A DNA stretch of 64,000 nt from Tragulus kanchil (GCA_022376925.1 JAIOJX010000032.1:97332794-97396793); one strand, 5' to 3'; positions 45,310 to 56,728 are shown, counted from the first letter of the stretch. Numbers and translations are program-made. Notes: generated from the letters alone by a model not told the origin.

Positions 45310-45799
45310 TGTCAGTAAACAAGGATGTCGCAGCCCTCAAGCCACTGTAGCCTGACAGTGGGCCCTGAGAAGAGTGGAATCAAGTGGGCAGTTACAGCCC
45401 CACACTCCCTCCGCAGCCACGGCCTCCAACAGTGGTGCACCCTGCGGAGACTCAGGATGGGGAAGGAAAGTACAAGATAGTGGACCCCAATAGCTGAGGT
45501 GCATATCAAAGCAATAATTTCAATGAACCCAGACTCTTGCATCTTCCCAAATGTTGAAGAGCACTAAATTCTTTTAACTTGAGATATCTGGTTTTCCTTC
45601 ATTAACAGTACTCTTTTGATGCCCTGACTTCCTGATCTTTGTTACAAAACCTCCTATATATCCTAGCTTCTTCCTTACCTCTTCTGAGCAGTTTCTCAGA
45701 GCTATCTGAGATGCTGTGTCCTGGGCTTATGTCCTCAGTTTAGTTTACCAAATAAGACAGAACTCTCAGCATTTAGGTTGTGCGTTTTTTCAGCTGGCA
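45310..45799 (+). mobile_element. Candidate endogenous-retrovirus LTR, plus strand
   Basis: The segment starts TGTCAGTAAAC and can be ended at ...GCTGGCA, a TG...CA layout of about 490 bp. TATATAT lies at 45655-45661. A poly(A)-signal-like AATAAG follows at 45751-45756, then a T-rich 'ttgtgcgttttttcag' of R/U5 character. It resembles ruminant ERV LTRs. No flanking target-site duplication and no gag or pol sequence are seen, so a solo LTR is likeliest. Confidence 0.6.
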
Positions 45800-46187
45800 A
45801 ACCCAACAGCCAGATTCCTGGAAGAGGTCAAGGGGCCTGTGGAAGATCACAGACCCATAAAAAAGATAGAGAGCCCTTCCAGTGTGTTAGGGCTTAGACC
45901 TGTCCTGAAGAACTTCAAATCTTCTCTACCGGAAGGCAATATGACACATTTTGTTGGAACAGCGGTGAGATATCTGAGAGAGCCATCTCTCTCACTAAGT
46001 GAAAAAATTCTGGTCCTTTTGGCGGAGAAATTCATCACAATAAACCTGCAGTAGATTACAAAGGGTACAGGGAAGGAGGCAGCCATCCTCTGGGATGCCT
46101 CAGGAAGACTGGCTTGGACTCAGTCCTACCAGTCCTAGTGAACCTGTCAATCAAAAAAATATTACCTCAATCAAAAAGATACCGCCT

Positions 46188-46392
46188 GTGTAGAAAAGAT
46201 AGCTATTGTCATTGTGCTAGGGGAATAGGAGTACCTACAACCACTTGGAGCGATGGTCTGGAGGGATGGGGGAGGGGGACTGGGTGGGGGGAGGGTCAAG
46301 GGATATGCATCTGATTGATCTGGGAACATACATGTACAAAAATAAATAAATAAATTAATTAATTAAAAAAAAACATTTATGTATAAAAAAAA
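46188..46392 (+). mobile_element. Retro-insertion, duplicate copy
   Basis: Counterpart of 45094-45290, with the same 15-bp flanks at 46173-46187 and 46393-46407. It is 8 bp longer because G runs at 46268-46295 are longer. Confidence 0.8.
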
Positions 46393-46411
46393 AAAAAGAT
46401 ACCGCCTACCA

Positions 46412-46901
46412 TGTCAGTAAACAAGGATGTCGCAGCCCTCAAGCCACTGTAGCCTGACAGTGGGCCCTGAGAAGAGTGGAATCAAGTGGGCAGTTACAGC
46501 CCCACACTCCCTCCGCAGCCACGGCCTCCAACAGTGGTGCACCCTGCGGAGACTCAGGATGGGGAAGGAAAGTACAAGATAGTGGACCCCAATAGCTGAG
46601 GTGCATATCAAAGCAATAATTTCAATGAACCCAGACTCTTGCATCTTCCCAAATGTTGAAGAGCACTAAATTCTTTTAACTTGAGATATCTGGTTTTCCT
46701 TCATTAACAGTACTCTTTTGATGCCCTGACTTCCTGATCTTTGTTACAAAACCTCCTATATATCCTAGCTTCTTCCTTACCTCTTCTGAGCAGTTTCTCA
46801 GAGCTATCTGAGATGCTGTGTCCTGGGCTTATGTCCTCAGTTTAGTTTACCAAATAAGACAGAACTCTCAGCATTTAGGTTGTGCGTTTTTTCAGCTGGC
46901 A
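46412..46901 (+). mobile_element. Candidate ERV LTR, duplicate copy
   Basis: Counterpart of 45310-45799. The two are not the 5' and 3' LTRs of one provirus: they lie 1.1 kb apart, and the flanks (including the retro-insertion upstream) are duplicated too. Confidence 0.6.
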
Positions 46902-47225
46902 AACCCAACAGCCAGATTCCTGGAAGAGGTCAAGGGGCCTGTGGAAGATCACAGACCCATAAAAAAGATAGAGAGCCCTTCCAGTGTGTTAGGGCTTAGA
47001 CCTGTCCTGAAGAACTTCAAATCTTCTCTACCGGAAGGCAATATGACACATTTTGGTGGAACAGCGGGTGAGATATCTGAGAGAGCCATCTCTCTCACTA
47101 AGTGAAAACATTCTGGTCCTTTTGGCGGAGAAATTCATCACAATAAACCTGCAGTAGATTACAAAGGGTACAGGGAAGGAGGCAGCCATCCTCTGGGATG
47201 CCTCAGGAAGACTGGCTTGGACTCA

Positions 47226-47789
47226 AATACTAATAGCCTCACTGATGTGCATGGACAACGTGATTACACAGGGACTGCAAGGCCAAGTTGTGTGCTCTCT
47301 CCCCAGCTGGCAGGAGCAGGCTTCCTGGAACAGCTCCCTCCTACCTCCCAGCTTCTCTGCACTTAAAAAACTTCCAGGAATCTTACTTCCTGCCTTAAGC
47401 ATTTTCAGGCAAAATGAATGGTCTGAGAAGTCGCCCCTCACACAAATCTCAGTGTTTTACCTTCCGGCAGCATCATTAGAAAACAAAACACTAAATCAGC
47501 TCTTTTGCAGAGCAGAGTTACTACTGGAGAGAATACCAGGCTGGGTCTGAAGGATGTGCAAAGACTGGGGATCTGAATGGGTCCTGGGAAGAGCTCTGTG
47601 CCCCACACTCGCTGTGCTGGGCTGCATATCCATTGGGATAAGGATTGTAATCATCAGTTTTCAGAGTGTCTCTGACCTTTGAAGTTGTGTACTTCAGCAG
47701 TACTTCTTCTTATTTTTTGTAAAGATTTTTCTTAAATGTGGACTATTTTTAAAGTCTTTATTGAATTTACTATAGTATGTTTCTGTTTT
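47226..47789. other. No recognised feature
   Basis: A 101-codon plus frame at 47245-47550 has no recognisable domain and no supportable splice sites. Probably single-copy non-coding. Confidence 0.45.
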
Positions 47790-47912
47790 GTATTTTGGTT
47801 TTTTTGGCCATGAGATATGTGGAATCTTAGCTCCCCGACTAAGGATTGAACCTGTACCCCGCCAACCCCTGCATTAGAGGGCACAGTCTTAACTATAGGA
47901 TAAGTCCCAGTG
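47790..47912 (-). mobile_element. tRNA-derived SINE fragment, diverged
   Basis: 'tttttttggccatgagatat', 'gactaaggattgaacctgta' (B-box side) and 'cagtcttaactataggataa' fit a short minus-strand tRNA-Glu-type SINE. Confidence 0.8.
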
Positions 47913-48167
47913 CTGCTGCTGCTTTTCTGTATCCTTCACAGTTTTCCTGATATGATTCCTAATCCAGGGTGTTGAAACTACTCACAGCCTCTTCCTCTTC
48001 ATTCTCTCCTGACCTTTCCACTGGGCTCTTGAGGGGCCTTCTGTGAAGGAGAGAACTGTCCTATAGCAAGGAACAAGGTCTACATCCTGTTTCAAAGCTG
48101 GCCCTACTGTTCCAGCTATTGCTTCAACACCTACTTTTTATTGTTATTTTGGTGGTGGTACTGTGCT

Positions 48168-48373
48168 GGGCTTCCCTGGTGGCTCATTAGAAAAGAATCC
48201 ACCTGCAGAAGATGAAACTTCAATCCCTGGATCAGGAAGATCTGCTGGAGGAAGGAACGACAACCCATTCCAGTATTCTTGCCTGGGAAGTCCCATGGAC
48301 AGAGGCCCCTGGTAGGCTATAGTCCCTGGGGTCTCAAAAGCATCAGACACAACTTAGTAATTAAACAACAATG
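48168..48373 (+). mobile_element. Bov-tA SINE, complete
   Basis: Head gggcttccctggtggctcat, body 'ccattccagtattcttgcct', end 'catcagacacaacttagtaa'. Confidence 0.92.
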
Positions 48374-48458
48374 AAAAGTATGTTGTTCATTGGTTGGTCT
48401 GATAACAGCTCTGACCTCAAAGCTCATTTGGTGAACACAGATAAAAGACCTGTCCTGG

Positions 48459-48725
48459 GGCTTCCCTGGTGGTCCAGTAGGTAAGGACACCACCTTGCAG
48501 TGCAAGGGGTGCCAGTTTGATCCCTGACCTGAGAAGATCACATGTGCCACAGAGCGACAGGACCGATGTGTCCAGCTACTGAGCCAGAGCTCTGGAGCGG
48601 ATGCGCCGGGAGCTGGTGCTCTGCAGTGAGAGAGGCCACTGCAATGGGAGGCCCACACAGGCCAAAAGAACAAAGGTGGAAATAAATGAAAGAGCAATAG
48701 AAGCGGGCAAGAAAAAAAAAAAAAG
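48459..48725 (+). mobile_element. tRNA-derived ruminant SINE, complete, young-looking
   Basis: The A-box (tggtccagtaggtaagg) and B-box (gtttgatccctg) are clear. The middle contains 'ctggagcggatgcgccggga', and the element ends in an A13 tail. It is flanked by aagacctgtcctgg (48445-48458) and aagacctgccctgg (48726-48739), a 14-bp target-site duplication with one mismatch. Confidence 0.92.
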
Positions 48726-48739
48726 AAGACCTGCCCTGG

Positions 48740-49140
48740 GCAGGCACTTGAGCTCCTCTTTAACTCAGGTTACTGACTCCATCCACTTCTTTAAGGGGCT
48801 TATTTTCCAGAAGCTTCTCTTGACAATTTTAGAAGTGAAGCATACAGAGATGCTATCAACCTTCATTCAGGGTTCAATTCAAGAAATAAAACCCTTCTAG
48901 GTATTTCAAGCAGGAAGGATTTCAATGTGGGGATTAGAGGCTCCTTGGATTGTTGCAAGGACTGGAGGAGTGAATTGTGGATTCTAGAATGACTTCCAGA
49001 GAGACCTGCTACTTCTACCCCATCAAAAAAGGTGGACATCAGGAGGACTCACACTGAATCATGAATTCTAGGTTCTAGTATATGTAGCAAATCCCATATT
49101 TTTAATCTAGGAAATCAGAAAGGCAGCTTCAGGAAACTGT
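48740..49140. other. No recognised feature
   Basis: Single-copy or unclassified sequence without coding signal. Confidence 0.45.
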
Positions 49141-49767
49141 TATTGTTGCTGTTAAAACTGACTCTCGAAAATCGTAAAACTGGTGATGAGTTACTAAAAT
49201 ACAATGCGAAAAAACTTCATGTCACCACAACTGTGGTTGCCAGAAGAAAATATCTAACATAGCAGAATTTCCTTTGTTTCACTTTTACTTTTAAAATCTC
49301 ATTCATGTGCATCTATTGGTAGAACACTTTGCATTCAGAACCCGATCTCCAGGGAAGTCTGGAAAATAGACTTGTACTATGGGAGATGAGAGTTGTTACT
49401 GGGAGAATAATTAGCAGAGTCCTCCATAGACTCATGAACGTACACGTGCACTAAAGTGTTAGAGGAGGCATGCTTATCTAATCAAAAAGAAGAGAGAAAT
49501 CAGGTCTACTTGGGGTTCAGGAAAAGTGGCAGAGAAGAGATTTCTCCTGCTCAATCTTGAAGAACATCCTGTAGAAGTTTACTTAGTATCAGGAGAAACA
49601 GGAATATAGGGAGGATACTGTTGAGAGGAGGCTGCAATATGGTAGACAAGACATGGTTAGAACCTAAATTACGGCTATCCATGTGGGGCTGGAGAAGAGA
49701 GGGATTGGAATCTGTCAGGAAGCTGAGAATCAATAGGGCTTGATTGAGCTGAAATAATTGTATGCCA

Positions 49768-49925
49768 GGCTCTAGTCTATACATTTTGCTTGTATGAACT
49801 CATCCAGTCCCTACAAAACCCTATGAGATAAGTTCAATTATCCACCCACATCTATAGATGAGGAAACTGAAGGACAGCTGGTAAATGTCACAGCCAGATT
49901 TGAAACCAGGTAGTCTAGATTTAGA
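49768..49925 (-). repeat. MIR SINE
   Basis: 'acaaaaccctatgagataag', 'atctatagatgaggaaactg' and 'gccagatttgaaaccaggta' are reversed MIR. Duplicate copy at 50879-51036. Confidence 0.88.
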
Positions 49926-50878
49926 GAATGAATACTCAACAAATTTGCTATGAAACTCCTTTGCTTTTAGACCTAAAATCCACCTTCCTATACTTTATTA
50001 ATTTTGCATTTTGATTGTTAATTCTGGTTTGGACCCTGAATCAGGACCTGGATGTTCATGGTTGAATTTCTGCAAGTCTAATGAACCCTGAAACTATAAT
50101 CAAAGTTTTTCTCCATCTTTGTCTTGTTTTCCTGGGAAAACAAGGTGTCAAGGCTTATCAAATGGGTTATCAAGGATTCTCAAATTGGTTTTTGACCCCA
50201 AAATATATTTAAGAACTTTGCCTTAGAGCCCTGGTTCTCAAAGTATTCTAAGAACTTGTATTGCTGTTAAAACTGCCCGAAAATCGTAAAACTGGTGATG
50301 AGTTACTAAAATACAATGCGAAAAACTTCATGTCACCACAACTGTGGTTGCCAGAAGAAAATATCTAACATAGCAGAATTTCCTTTGTTTCACTTTTACT
50401 TTTAAAATCTCATTCATGTGCATCTATTGGTAGAACACTTTGCATTCAGAACCCGATCTCCAGGGAAGTCTGGAAAATAGACTTGTACTATGGGAGATGA
50501 GAGTTGTTACTGGGAGAATAATTAGCAGAGTCCTCCATAGACTCATGAACGTACACGTGCACTAAAGTGTTAGAGGAGGCATGCTTATCTAATCAAAAAG
50601 AAGAGAGAAATCAGGTCTACTTGGGGTTCAGGAAAAGTGGCAGAGAAGAGATTTCTCCTGCTCAATCTTGAAGAACATCCTGTAGAAGTTTACTTAGTAT
50701 CAGGAGAAACAGGAATATAGGGAGGATACTGTTGAGAGGAGGCTGCAATATGGTAGACAAGACATGGTTAGAACCTAAATTACGGCTATCCATGTGGGGC
50801 TGGAGAAGAGAGGGATTGGAATCTGTCAGGAAGCTGAGAATCAATAGGGCTTGATTGAGCTGAAATAATTGTATGCCA

Positions 50879-51036
50879 GGCTCTAGTCTATACATTTTGC
50901 TTGTATGAACTCATCCAGTCCCTACAAAACCCTATGAGATAAGTTCAATTATCCACCCACATCTATAGATGAGGAAACTGAAGGACAGCTGGTAAATGTC
51001 ACAGCCAGATTTGAAACCAGGTAGTCTAGATTTAGA
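50879..51036 (-). repeat. MIR SINE, duplicate copy
   Basis: Counterpart of 49768-49925. Confidence 0.88.
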
Positions 51037-51339
51037 GAATGAATACTCAACAAATTTGCTATGAAACTCCTTTGCTTTTAGACCTAAAATCCACCTTCCT
51101 ATACTTTATTAATTTTGCATTTTGATTGTTAATTCTGGTTTGGACCCTGAATCAGGACCTGGATGTTCATGGTTGAATTTCTGCAAGTCTAATGAACCCT
51201 GAAACTATAATCAAAGTTTTTCTCCATCTTTGTCTTGTTTTCCTGGGAAAACAAGGTGTCAAGGCTTATCAAATGGGTTATCAAGGATTCTCAAATTGGT
51301 TTTTGACCCCAAAATATATTTAAGAACTTTGCCTTAGAG

Positions 51340-51520
51340 CCCTGGTTCTCAAAGTATGATCCCTGCACCACCAGCAGCAGCATCTCCTGGGTCTTGTGTA
51401 TTCCCAGGCCCACCCAAGACCTCGTGGGCTGGAAACTTTGCGGGGGTGCCCAGACGTCTATGCTGATGAGTCTTCCAGGTGCTTTTGATGTGTGCCTAAG
51501 TTTGGGAACCACTGCCTTGG
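51340..51520 (-). mobile_element. MER5A-type MITE
   Basis: 'ctggttctcaaagtatgatc', 'accagcagcagcatctcctg' and 'ccaggtgcttttgatgtgtg' fit a reversed MER5A. Its first 18 bp also end copy A of duplication 13. Confidence 0.85.
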
Positions 51521-52619
51521 CATAGGCATAAGTATGAGTGATGTGGCATTAGACACAGGTCACTGGCCTAAATGGGACTTTCACAGTGAATACAGTATCA
51601 AAGACGGTGGAGAAAAATCTTGGAAGCCTGAGACCTTTTTCGGATTCTCTCAGGAAGGAAGCACTGAGGCATAGCTTTGAACTCTGCCAGTATTTTGGAC
51701 AAGGCATTCCCTGCAGGCTTCTGTGGCTCTCAGAACTGACCTTTCTGGGAGCTGCTGGGTTCAGGACTTGCAACTGAGAAGATGTACACTGTGGACCAGT
51801 GCACCAGTCCCACAGTGCCTAGGCTGCCAGCCTCTTCCCTCCCTCATATGTTTCTTCCAGTACTCCAGATTAGGTATCTTGTTTCGTCCAAGGTACACAG
51901 GCCTCTAACAACATTTCAGCAGAGGATAACCTGTCCAGCCTCCTGGGGCATCTAGTATCCTCTGACACCCTAATTGCTTACTGGGAGGTGCCAGAACCTC
52001 TGGACCACACCTTGCCCAGCTGACACAGCAGCTGTGTGGCCTGTGCAGGATTGGTGCCTGCAGTGCCAGTACCCTTTTACATCTTCTGGGAAACACAGAA
52101 AGGTCCAGAAGCAACCTGCAGTGCCAGCTGATGGGAACGGCAGGGAAGCTTGCACCCTACTCCCCTGTGGTCCCGCCGCTCCAGAACCTCAGGCCTGACT
52201 TCCCCCCATTTCTGCTAAGTCTCCAAGCTGGAAATCTCTTAGGGTAGAGAGAGAGCAAGTGTCTGCTGGTTGGCCTGGAAAGGTTCTGGGAATTCATTAT
52301 GAGCCAAACAACTATTCCAGTTATTCCTGTGACTCAGCCCCTGAAAGCGCGATCTTCCAGTGTCCACTGGGCTGGGTGTTGCTGACTCAGTGCTGAGGAG
52401 GGCACCTTGTCAGCCCATCCCCTCCTCCCCGTCATCCCCAGAGGACACCCAAGGGAAGCAGACGGAGGAGCTGGGCTTCGAGGTGTGTTCAGTTTCATTC
52501 CTAAGCAGGCAGCCAGTCTCCTCCCGTTACAGCTCTCAACACACATATCTGTCTGTCTTCTGGGCATTTTGGAGGGGAAGTAATGAGAAACAGCCGCTCA
52601 GATACCATGCATGCACCTA
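51521..52619. other. Single-copy-looking stretch, no gene assigned
   Basis: One of the few kilobases without recognisable interspersed repeats. Several short frames overlap on both strands (51492-51908, 51905-52198, 52334-52653). None shows a known domain or a consistent frame preference, so I leave it non-coding. It contains two AP-1 consensus heptamers. Confidence 0.5.
52330..52389. promoter_or_regulatory. Two AP-1-type TGACTCA heptamers
   Basis: Perfect TGACTCA at 52330-52336 and again at 52383-52389. The second is inside ttgctgactcagtgctgag, a partial MARE-like palindrome. The motif is short and can occur by chance, so a regulatory role is only a possibility. Confidence 0.25.
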
Positions 52620-52720
52620 TGTATTTAGCACGTGTTCACCCAGCACCTACTGAGTGTCTGGGTGGTGGCTAAGGCTGGGATCCAGAGATCTGCACTTACG
52701 GTTCAGGGGTTCCATGGGGG
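52620..52720 (-). repeat. L2 LINE fragment
   Basis: 'acctactgagtgtctgggtg' and 'ctaaggctgggatccagaga' resemble the L2 3' end; more L2-like sequence may run into duplication 14. Confidence 0.6.
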
Positions 52721-53399
52721 AAAATGCACTCACAGACATTTAGGAAATGAGGGGGAAAGCACTGCAACAGAGCCAGAGAGAGCTTTGAGAACACTGAGAA
52801 ATGAGTGGCAACCATTTCTAGGTGCCTAGAATTCCTGTTTAACATGCAGCAAAATTCAGCGTGGGTGAGAATTACTTTTGTCTCTGGGAGCTGGAGAAAG
52901 AAGAAAGTGCCAGGAACCAAAATGGTACAAAGGAAGGACTTTCTGGAAGCAGAGAGACTGAAGGAGACAAAAGGGTGGGGAAACTCAAGTGGCAAGTTTC
53001 ACAGGTTTGCCAAAGGGCTTTTCTCAACTTGAACCTATTTCACTCTATCTGCTAGGCAGGGTGGTGAAATTTCCCTGAAATAGTGAGTAAACTGCTTGAA
53101 CTTTTCTCCTTTGTTAGAGGAACAAAAGGAGAAGGAGAATAGAAAGATCCCGTGCTGGTGAATAGAAATGAAAGAAAAACTACAGATACTAATGTGAGCA
53201 TCTCATGTGTATCAAACCTGTGTATCTATAGTATGTCTCATTAAATACTCCATACACAGTAGACACACATCCACAGTAGATATCGCTGCACAAAGGGTAA
53301 AGTAGCATGACGAAGGGAAGCTGGGCTCAGACTAGGACCTATGTTCTTGCCACATAACAAAACTAACCATGCATACAGATATATAATATAAAGAAACAC

Positions 53400-53535
53400 T
53401 CATATCCCCATTTTACAGATGGGAAAGCTGAGACACGGAGAAATTAGCTAGTTCTTCAAGGTCCTACAAGTAGTGAGTAAGGTAACAGGACTTCAGACCC
53501 AAATTCAAGGTCTGGGACCTTTGACCACATCACCC
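53400..53535 (-). repeat. MIR SINE
   Basis: 'ccattttacagatgggaaag', 'ctgagacacggagaaattag' and 'acttcagacccaaattcaag' are reversed MIR. Duplicate copy at 54500-54635. Confidence 0.88.
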
Positions 53536-54499
53536 TGCTTTTTTTTCTTTTTTTCACTTTTGAGACCTGATTTAATCTCTCTATAGTATCTACTGTCTGA
53601 ATTTCTATAAAAATGGAACCTGATATCATATCCTCCAGGATTATAATTACCTACTATAAAGTTAAAATTAAAATAATCATAACTCCTAGCATGCATTCTT
53701 ATTCATTTAATCACTCATTATCGTAATTGAGTATTCATCTACTTTCCAGACACAAGGTCCGGAGTAATGAGAACCCCTTTGAGAACACTGAGAAATGAGC
53801 TGGTCAACCATTTCTAGGGGAAAATGCACTCACAGACATTTAGGAAATGAGGGGGAAAGCACTGCAACAGAGCCAGAGAGAGCTTTGAGAACACTGAGAA
53901 ATGAGTGGCAACCATTTCTAGGTGCCTAGAATTCCTGTTTAACATGCAGCAAAATTCAGCGTGGGTGAGAATTACTTTTGTCTCTGGGAGCTGGAGAAAG
54001 AAGAAAGTGCCAGGAACCAAAATGGTACAAAGGAAGGACTTTCTGGAAGCAGAGAGACTGAAGGAGACAAAAGGGTGGGGAAACTCAAGTGGCAAGTTTC
54101 ACAGGTTTGCCAAAGGGCTTTTCTCAACTTGAACCTATTTCACTCTATCTGCTAGGCAGGGTGGTGAAATTTCCCTGAAATAGTGAGTAAACTGCTTGAA
54201 CTTTTCTCCTTTGTTAGAGGAACAAAAGGAGAAGGAGAATAGAAAGATCCCGTGCTGGTGAATAGAAATGAAAGAAAAACTACAGATACTAATGTGAGCA
54301 TCTCATGTGTATCAAACCTGTGTATCTATAGTATGTCTCATTAAATACTCCATACACAGTAGACACACATCCACAGTAGATATCGCTGCACAAAGGGTAA
54401 AGTAGCATGCCGAAGGGAAGCTGGGCTCAGACTAGGACCTATGTTCTTGCCACATAACAAAACTAACCATGCATACAGATATATAATATAAAGAAACAC

Positions 54500-54635
54500 T
54501 CATATCCCCATTTTACAGATGGGAAAGCTGAGACACGGAGAAATTAGCTAGTTCTTCAAGGTCCTACAAGTAGTGAGTAAGGTAACAGGACTTCAGACCC
54601 AAATTCAAGGTCTGGGACCTTTGACCACATCACCC
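54500..54635 (-). repeat. MIR SINE, duplicate copy
   Basis: Counterpart of 53400-53535. Confidence 0.88.
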
Positions 54636-54888
54636 TGCTTTTTTTTCTTTTTTTCACTTTTGAGACCTGATTTAATCTCTCTATAGTATCTACTGTCTGA
54701 ATTTCTATAAAAATGGAACCTGATATCATATCCTCCAGGATTATAATTACCTACTATAAAGTTAAAATTAAAATAATCATAACTCCTAGCATGCATTCTT
54801 ATTCATTTAATCACTCATTTCATACGTTTATATTGAGTATTCATCTACTTGTGCCAGACACAAGGTCCTGAGGGTGGAGCAATGAAAA

Positions 54889-55454
54889 AGGCAGCCATTT
54901 TCCTCTCATGGAGTGTTCAGTGTAGTCATACAACAATCAGTGCATTACAACTACAGAGTGTAGGATAATAACTATAGCTAACACCTCAATTGAAGTTACT
55001 TTGTGCCAGGAATTATTCTGAGTACCATATATTCATACAGTTTAACTCATTTAATTCTTAACATTCCAGTGAGAGAAGTGAAAAAATCAATGAAGGCTTC
55101 CTGAAGAAAGTGTCAGCTTATTCTGGAAGCAGGAAGAATTAATTTTCTTGAGGACGGTAAGGAAGACAGGAGTATGAATGTAGGTTGGTGATGTCCTAGT
55201 ATCCACTAGCCACATTCAGCTTTAAAGTACTTGACGGGTGGCTAGGGCTGAATTGAAGTGTGGTGTGAGTATAAAATACATTCTGCGTTTCTAGATTTAG
55301 TGTAGGAAAAAATAAAGTAAGATAGCTCATTATTTTTTGTATATTACTTGTTGACGTGATGCTATTTTGGCCATATTGACTTAAATCTATTATTAAGGTT
55401 AATTTCATCTATTTCATTTCACTTTTTAAAATTTTTTTTAAGATTTAAAAAATA
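54889..55454. other. Old MIR/L2 pieces, no gene
   Basis: MIR-like reversed sequence lies at about 54965-55065 ('tgtgccaggaattattctga'). L2-like sequence lies at 55085-55180 ('gaaggcttcctgaagaaagt'). The rest is unclassified. Confidence 0.55.
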
Positions 55455-55719
55455 TCTTTGGCCTCTTTCATTGTTTTTTTATTTATGTATTGTTCATCCA
55501 TCTTTATTTTTTGGCCTGTGTGGGCCTCCCATCACAGTGGCCCCTCCCACAGCAGAGCATTGGCTCTGGGAGCATGAGCTCCAAAGCACTGGCTGGTAAT
55601 TGGACACACCCATCCAGTTGCTCCGCAGGACTTGGGGTCTTCCCTGGTCAGGGATCAAACCAGTGCCCCTTGCACTGCAAGGCAGACTCTTTACCCACTG
55701 GACCACCAGGGAAGCCCCC
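55455..55719 (-). mobile_element. tRNA-derived ruminant SINE, complete, same subfamily
   Basis: Minus-strand copy with B-box side 'agggatcaaaccagtgcccc' and head ending gaccaccagggaagcccc. Its right two thirds (from 55543) recur in eroded form at 56729-56896 as the start of copy B of duplication 15. Confidence 0.9.
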
Positions 55720-55972
55720 ATTTTACTTTTTTTCAATGTGACCACTAGAACATTTTAAATTACATATGCATCTGATAGTGTATTTTTAATGGGACAGTGC
55801 TGCTGAAGAAGCCTGGGGAGTGTCAGGGAGCAAGGACATCAGGGAAACTAGAGCCTGGGGGAGGCATGGAGAATGATGGGAAAAGAGAAGGAAGGAGGTG
55901 GACACAAATGTGAACAGCTTACCTTGTACCCTGCAAGTTAGAAAGAGTAATTACAATCCGTATAAGCCATCT

Positions 55973-56728
55973 TGATGAAGGTGAAGGAGGAGAGTAAAAA
56001 AGCTGGCCTGAAACTCAACATTCAAAAACGAAGATCATGGCATCCAGTCCCATCACTTCATGGCAAATAGATGGGCAAATAATGGAAACAATGACAGACT
56101 TTATTTTCTTGGGCTCCAAAATCACTGCAGGTGGTGCCTGCAGTCATGAAATTAAAAGATGCTTGCTCCTCAGAAGAAAAACTATGACAAACCTAGACAG
56201 CATATTCAAAAGCTGAGACATCACTTTGCTGACAAAAGTCCATATAATCAGGGGCTTCCCTGGTGGTCCAGTGGGTAAGGACACCACCTTGCAGTGCAAG
56301 GGGCGCCGGTTTGATCCCTGGCCTGGGAAGATCCCACGTGCCGTGGAGCAGCTGGACTGATGTGTCCAACTACCGAGCCAGAGCCCTGAAATGCATGCAC
56401 CGAGAGCTGGTGCTCTGCAGCAAGAGATGCCACCGCGATGGGAGGCCCACAGGAGCCAAAGAACAAAGATGGATGAAAATAGAGAAATGAAAGACCAATA
56501 GAAGTGGCCCAAAAAAGTCCATATAATCAAAGCTATGGTTTTCCCAGTAGCTGGATGGATGTGAGCTGGACCATAATGAAGGCTGAGCCATGAAGAATTG
56601 ATGCCTTTGAACTGTGGTATTGGAGAAGGCTCTTGAGAGTTCCTTGGACTGCAAGGAGACCAAATGAGTCAATCCTAAAGGAAATCAACCCTGAATATTC
56701 ATTGGAAGGACTGATGCTAAAGCTGAGG
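55973..56728 (+). mobile_element. BovB (RTE) retrotransposon 3' end, left copy, cut at junction
   Basis: BovB 3' sequence starts right after the 9-mer aagccatct (55964-55972). It includes 'gaagatcatggcatccagtc', 'tcttgggctccaaaatcact' and 'agcatattcaaaagctgaga'. A SINE splits it at 56251-56512. It then resumes with 'gctatggttttcccagtagc' up to the junction at 56728. The rest of the element follows only after the second copy. Confidence 0.93.
56251..56512 (+). mobile_element. tRNA-derived SINE inserted in BovB, with 17-bp target-site duplication
   Basis: The A-box (tggtccagtgggtaagg) and B-box (gtttgatccctgg) are intact. The insertion is framed by the perfect 17-bp direct repeat aaaagtccatataatca at 56234-56250 and 56513-56529. 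This dates the SINE as younger than the BovB insertion. Confidence 0.95.

Larger units (their letters stand above)
45028..47225. repeat. Tandem direct duplication 12 (offset 1094, then 1102 bp)
   Basis: Copy A is 45028-46122 and copy B 46122-47225. The copies differ mainly in G-run lengths at 45172-45193 against 46266-46295, and by single bases near 45953-46005 against 47055-47110. Each copy carries the polyA retro-insertion and the plus-strand LTR candidate. Confidence 0.95.
49141..51357. repeat. Tandem direct duplication 13 (offset 1115, then 1110 bp)
   Basis: Copy A is about 49141-50246 and copy B about 50255-51357. The start of copy B is eroded (gactctcgaaa against gcccgaaa) and one A run is shorter. 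The rest is identical as far as I checked. Content is a MIR and unclassified sequence. Confidence 0.95.
52715..54888. repeat. Tandem direct duplication 14 (offset 1100 bp)
   Basis: Copy A is about 52715-53771, with its last 50 bp eroded (compare 53720-53771 with 54820-54888). Copy B is 53816-54888. The filler at 53772-53815 is itself a slightly damaged copy of 52783-52822, so a 40-bp piece occurs three times. One base differs near 53310/54410. Confidence 0.95.

Noticed and set aside
45310..46901. Provirus with paired LTRs
   Set aside because: The two LTR-like copies sit at the same offset as the whole duplicated segment, and their outside flanks are duplicated as well. There is no gag, pol or env between them.
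48317..48697. 126-codon minus-strand frame resembling frames at 56144-56530 and 228-468
   Set aside because: All are translations of the same tRNA-SINE subfamily, so shared sequence reflects the repeat, not a protein family.
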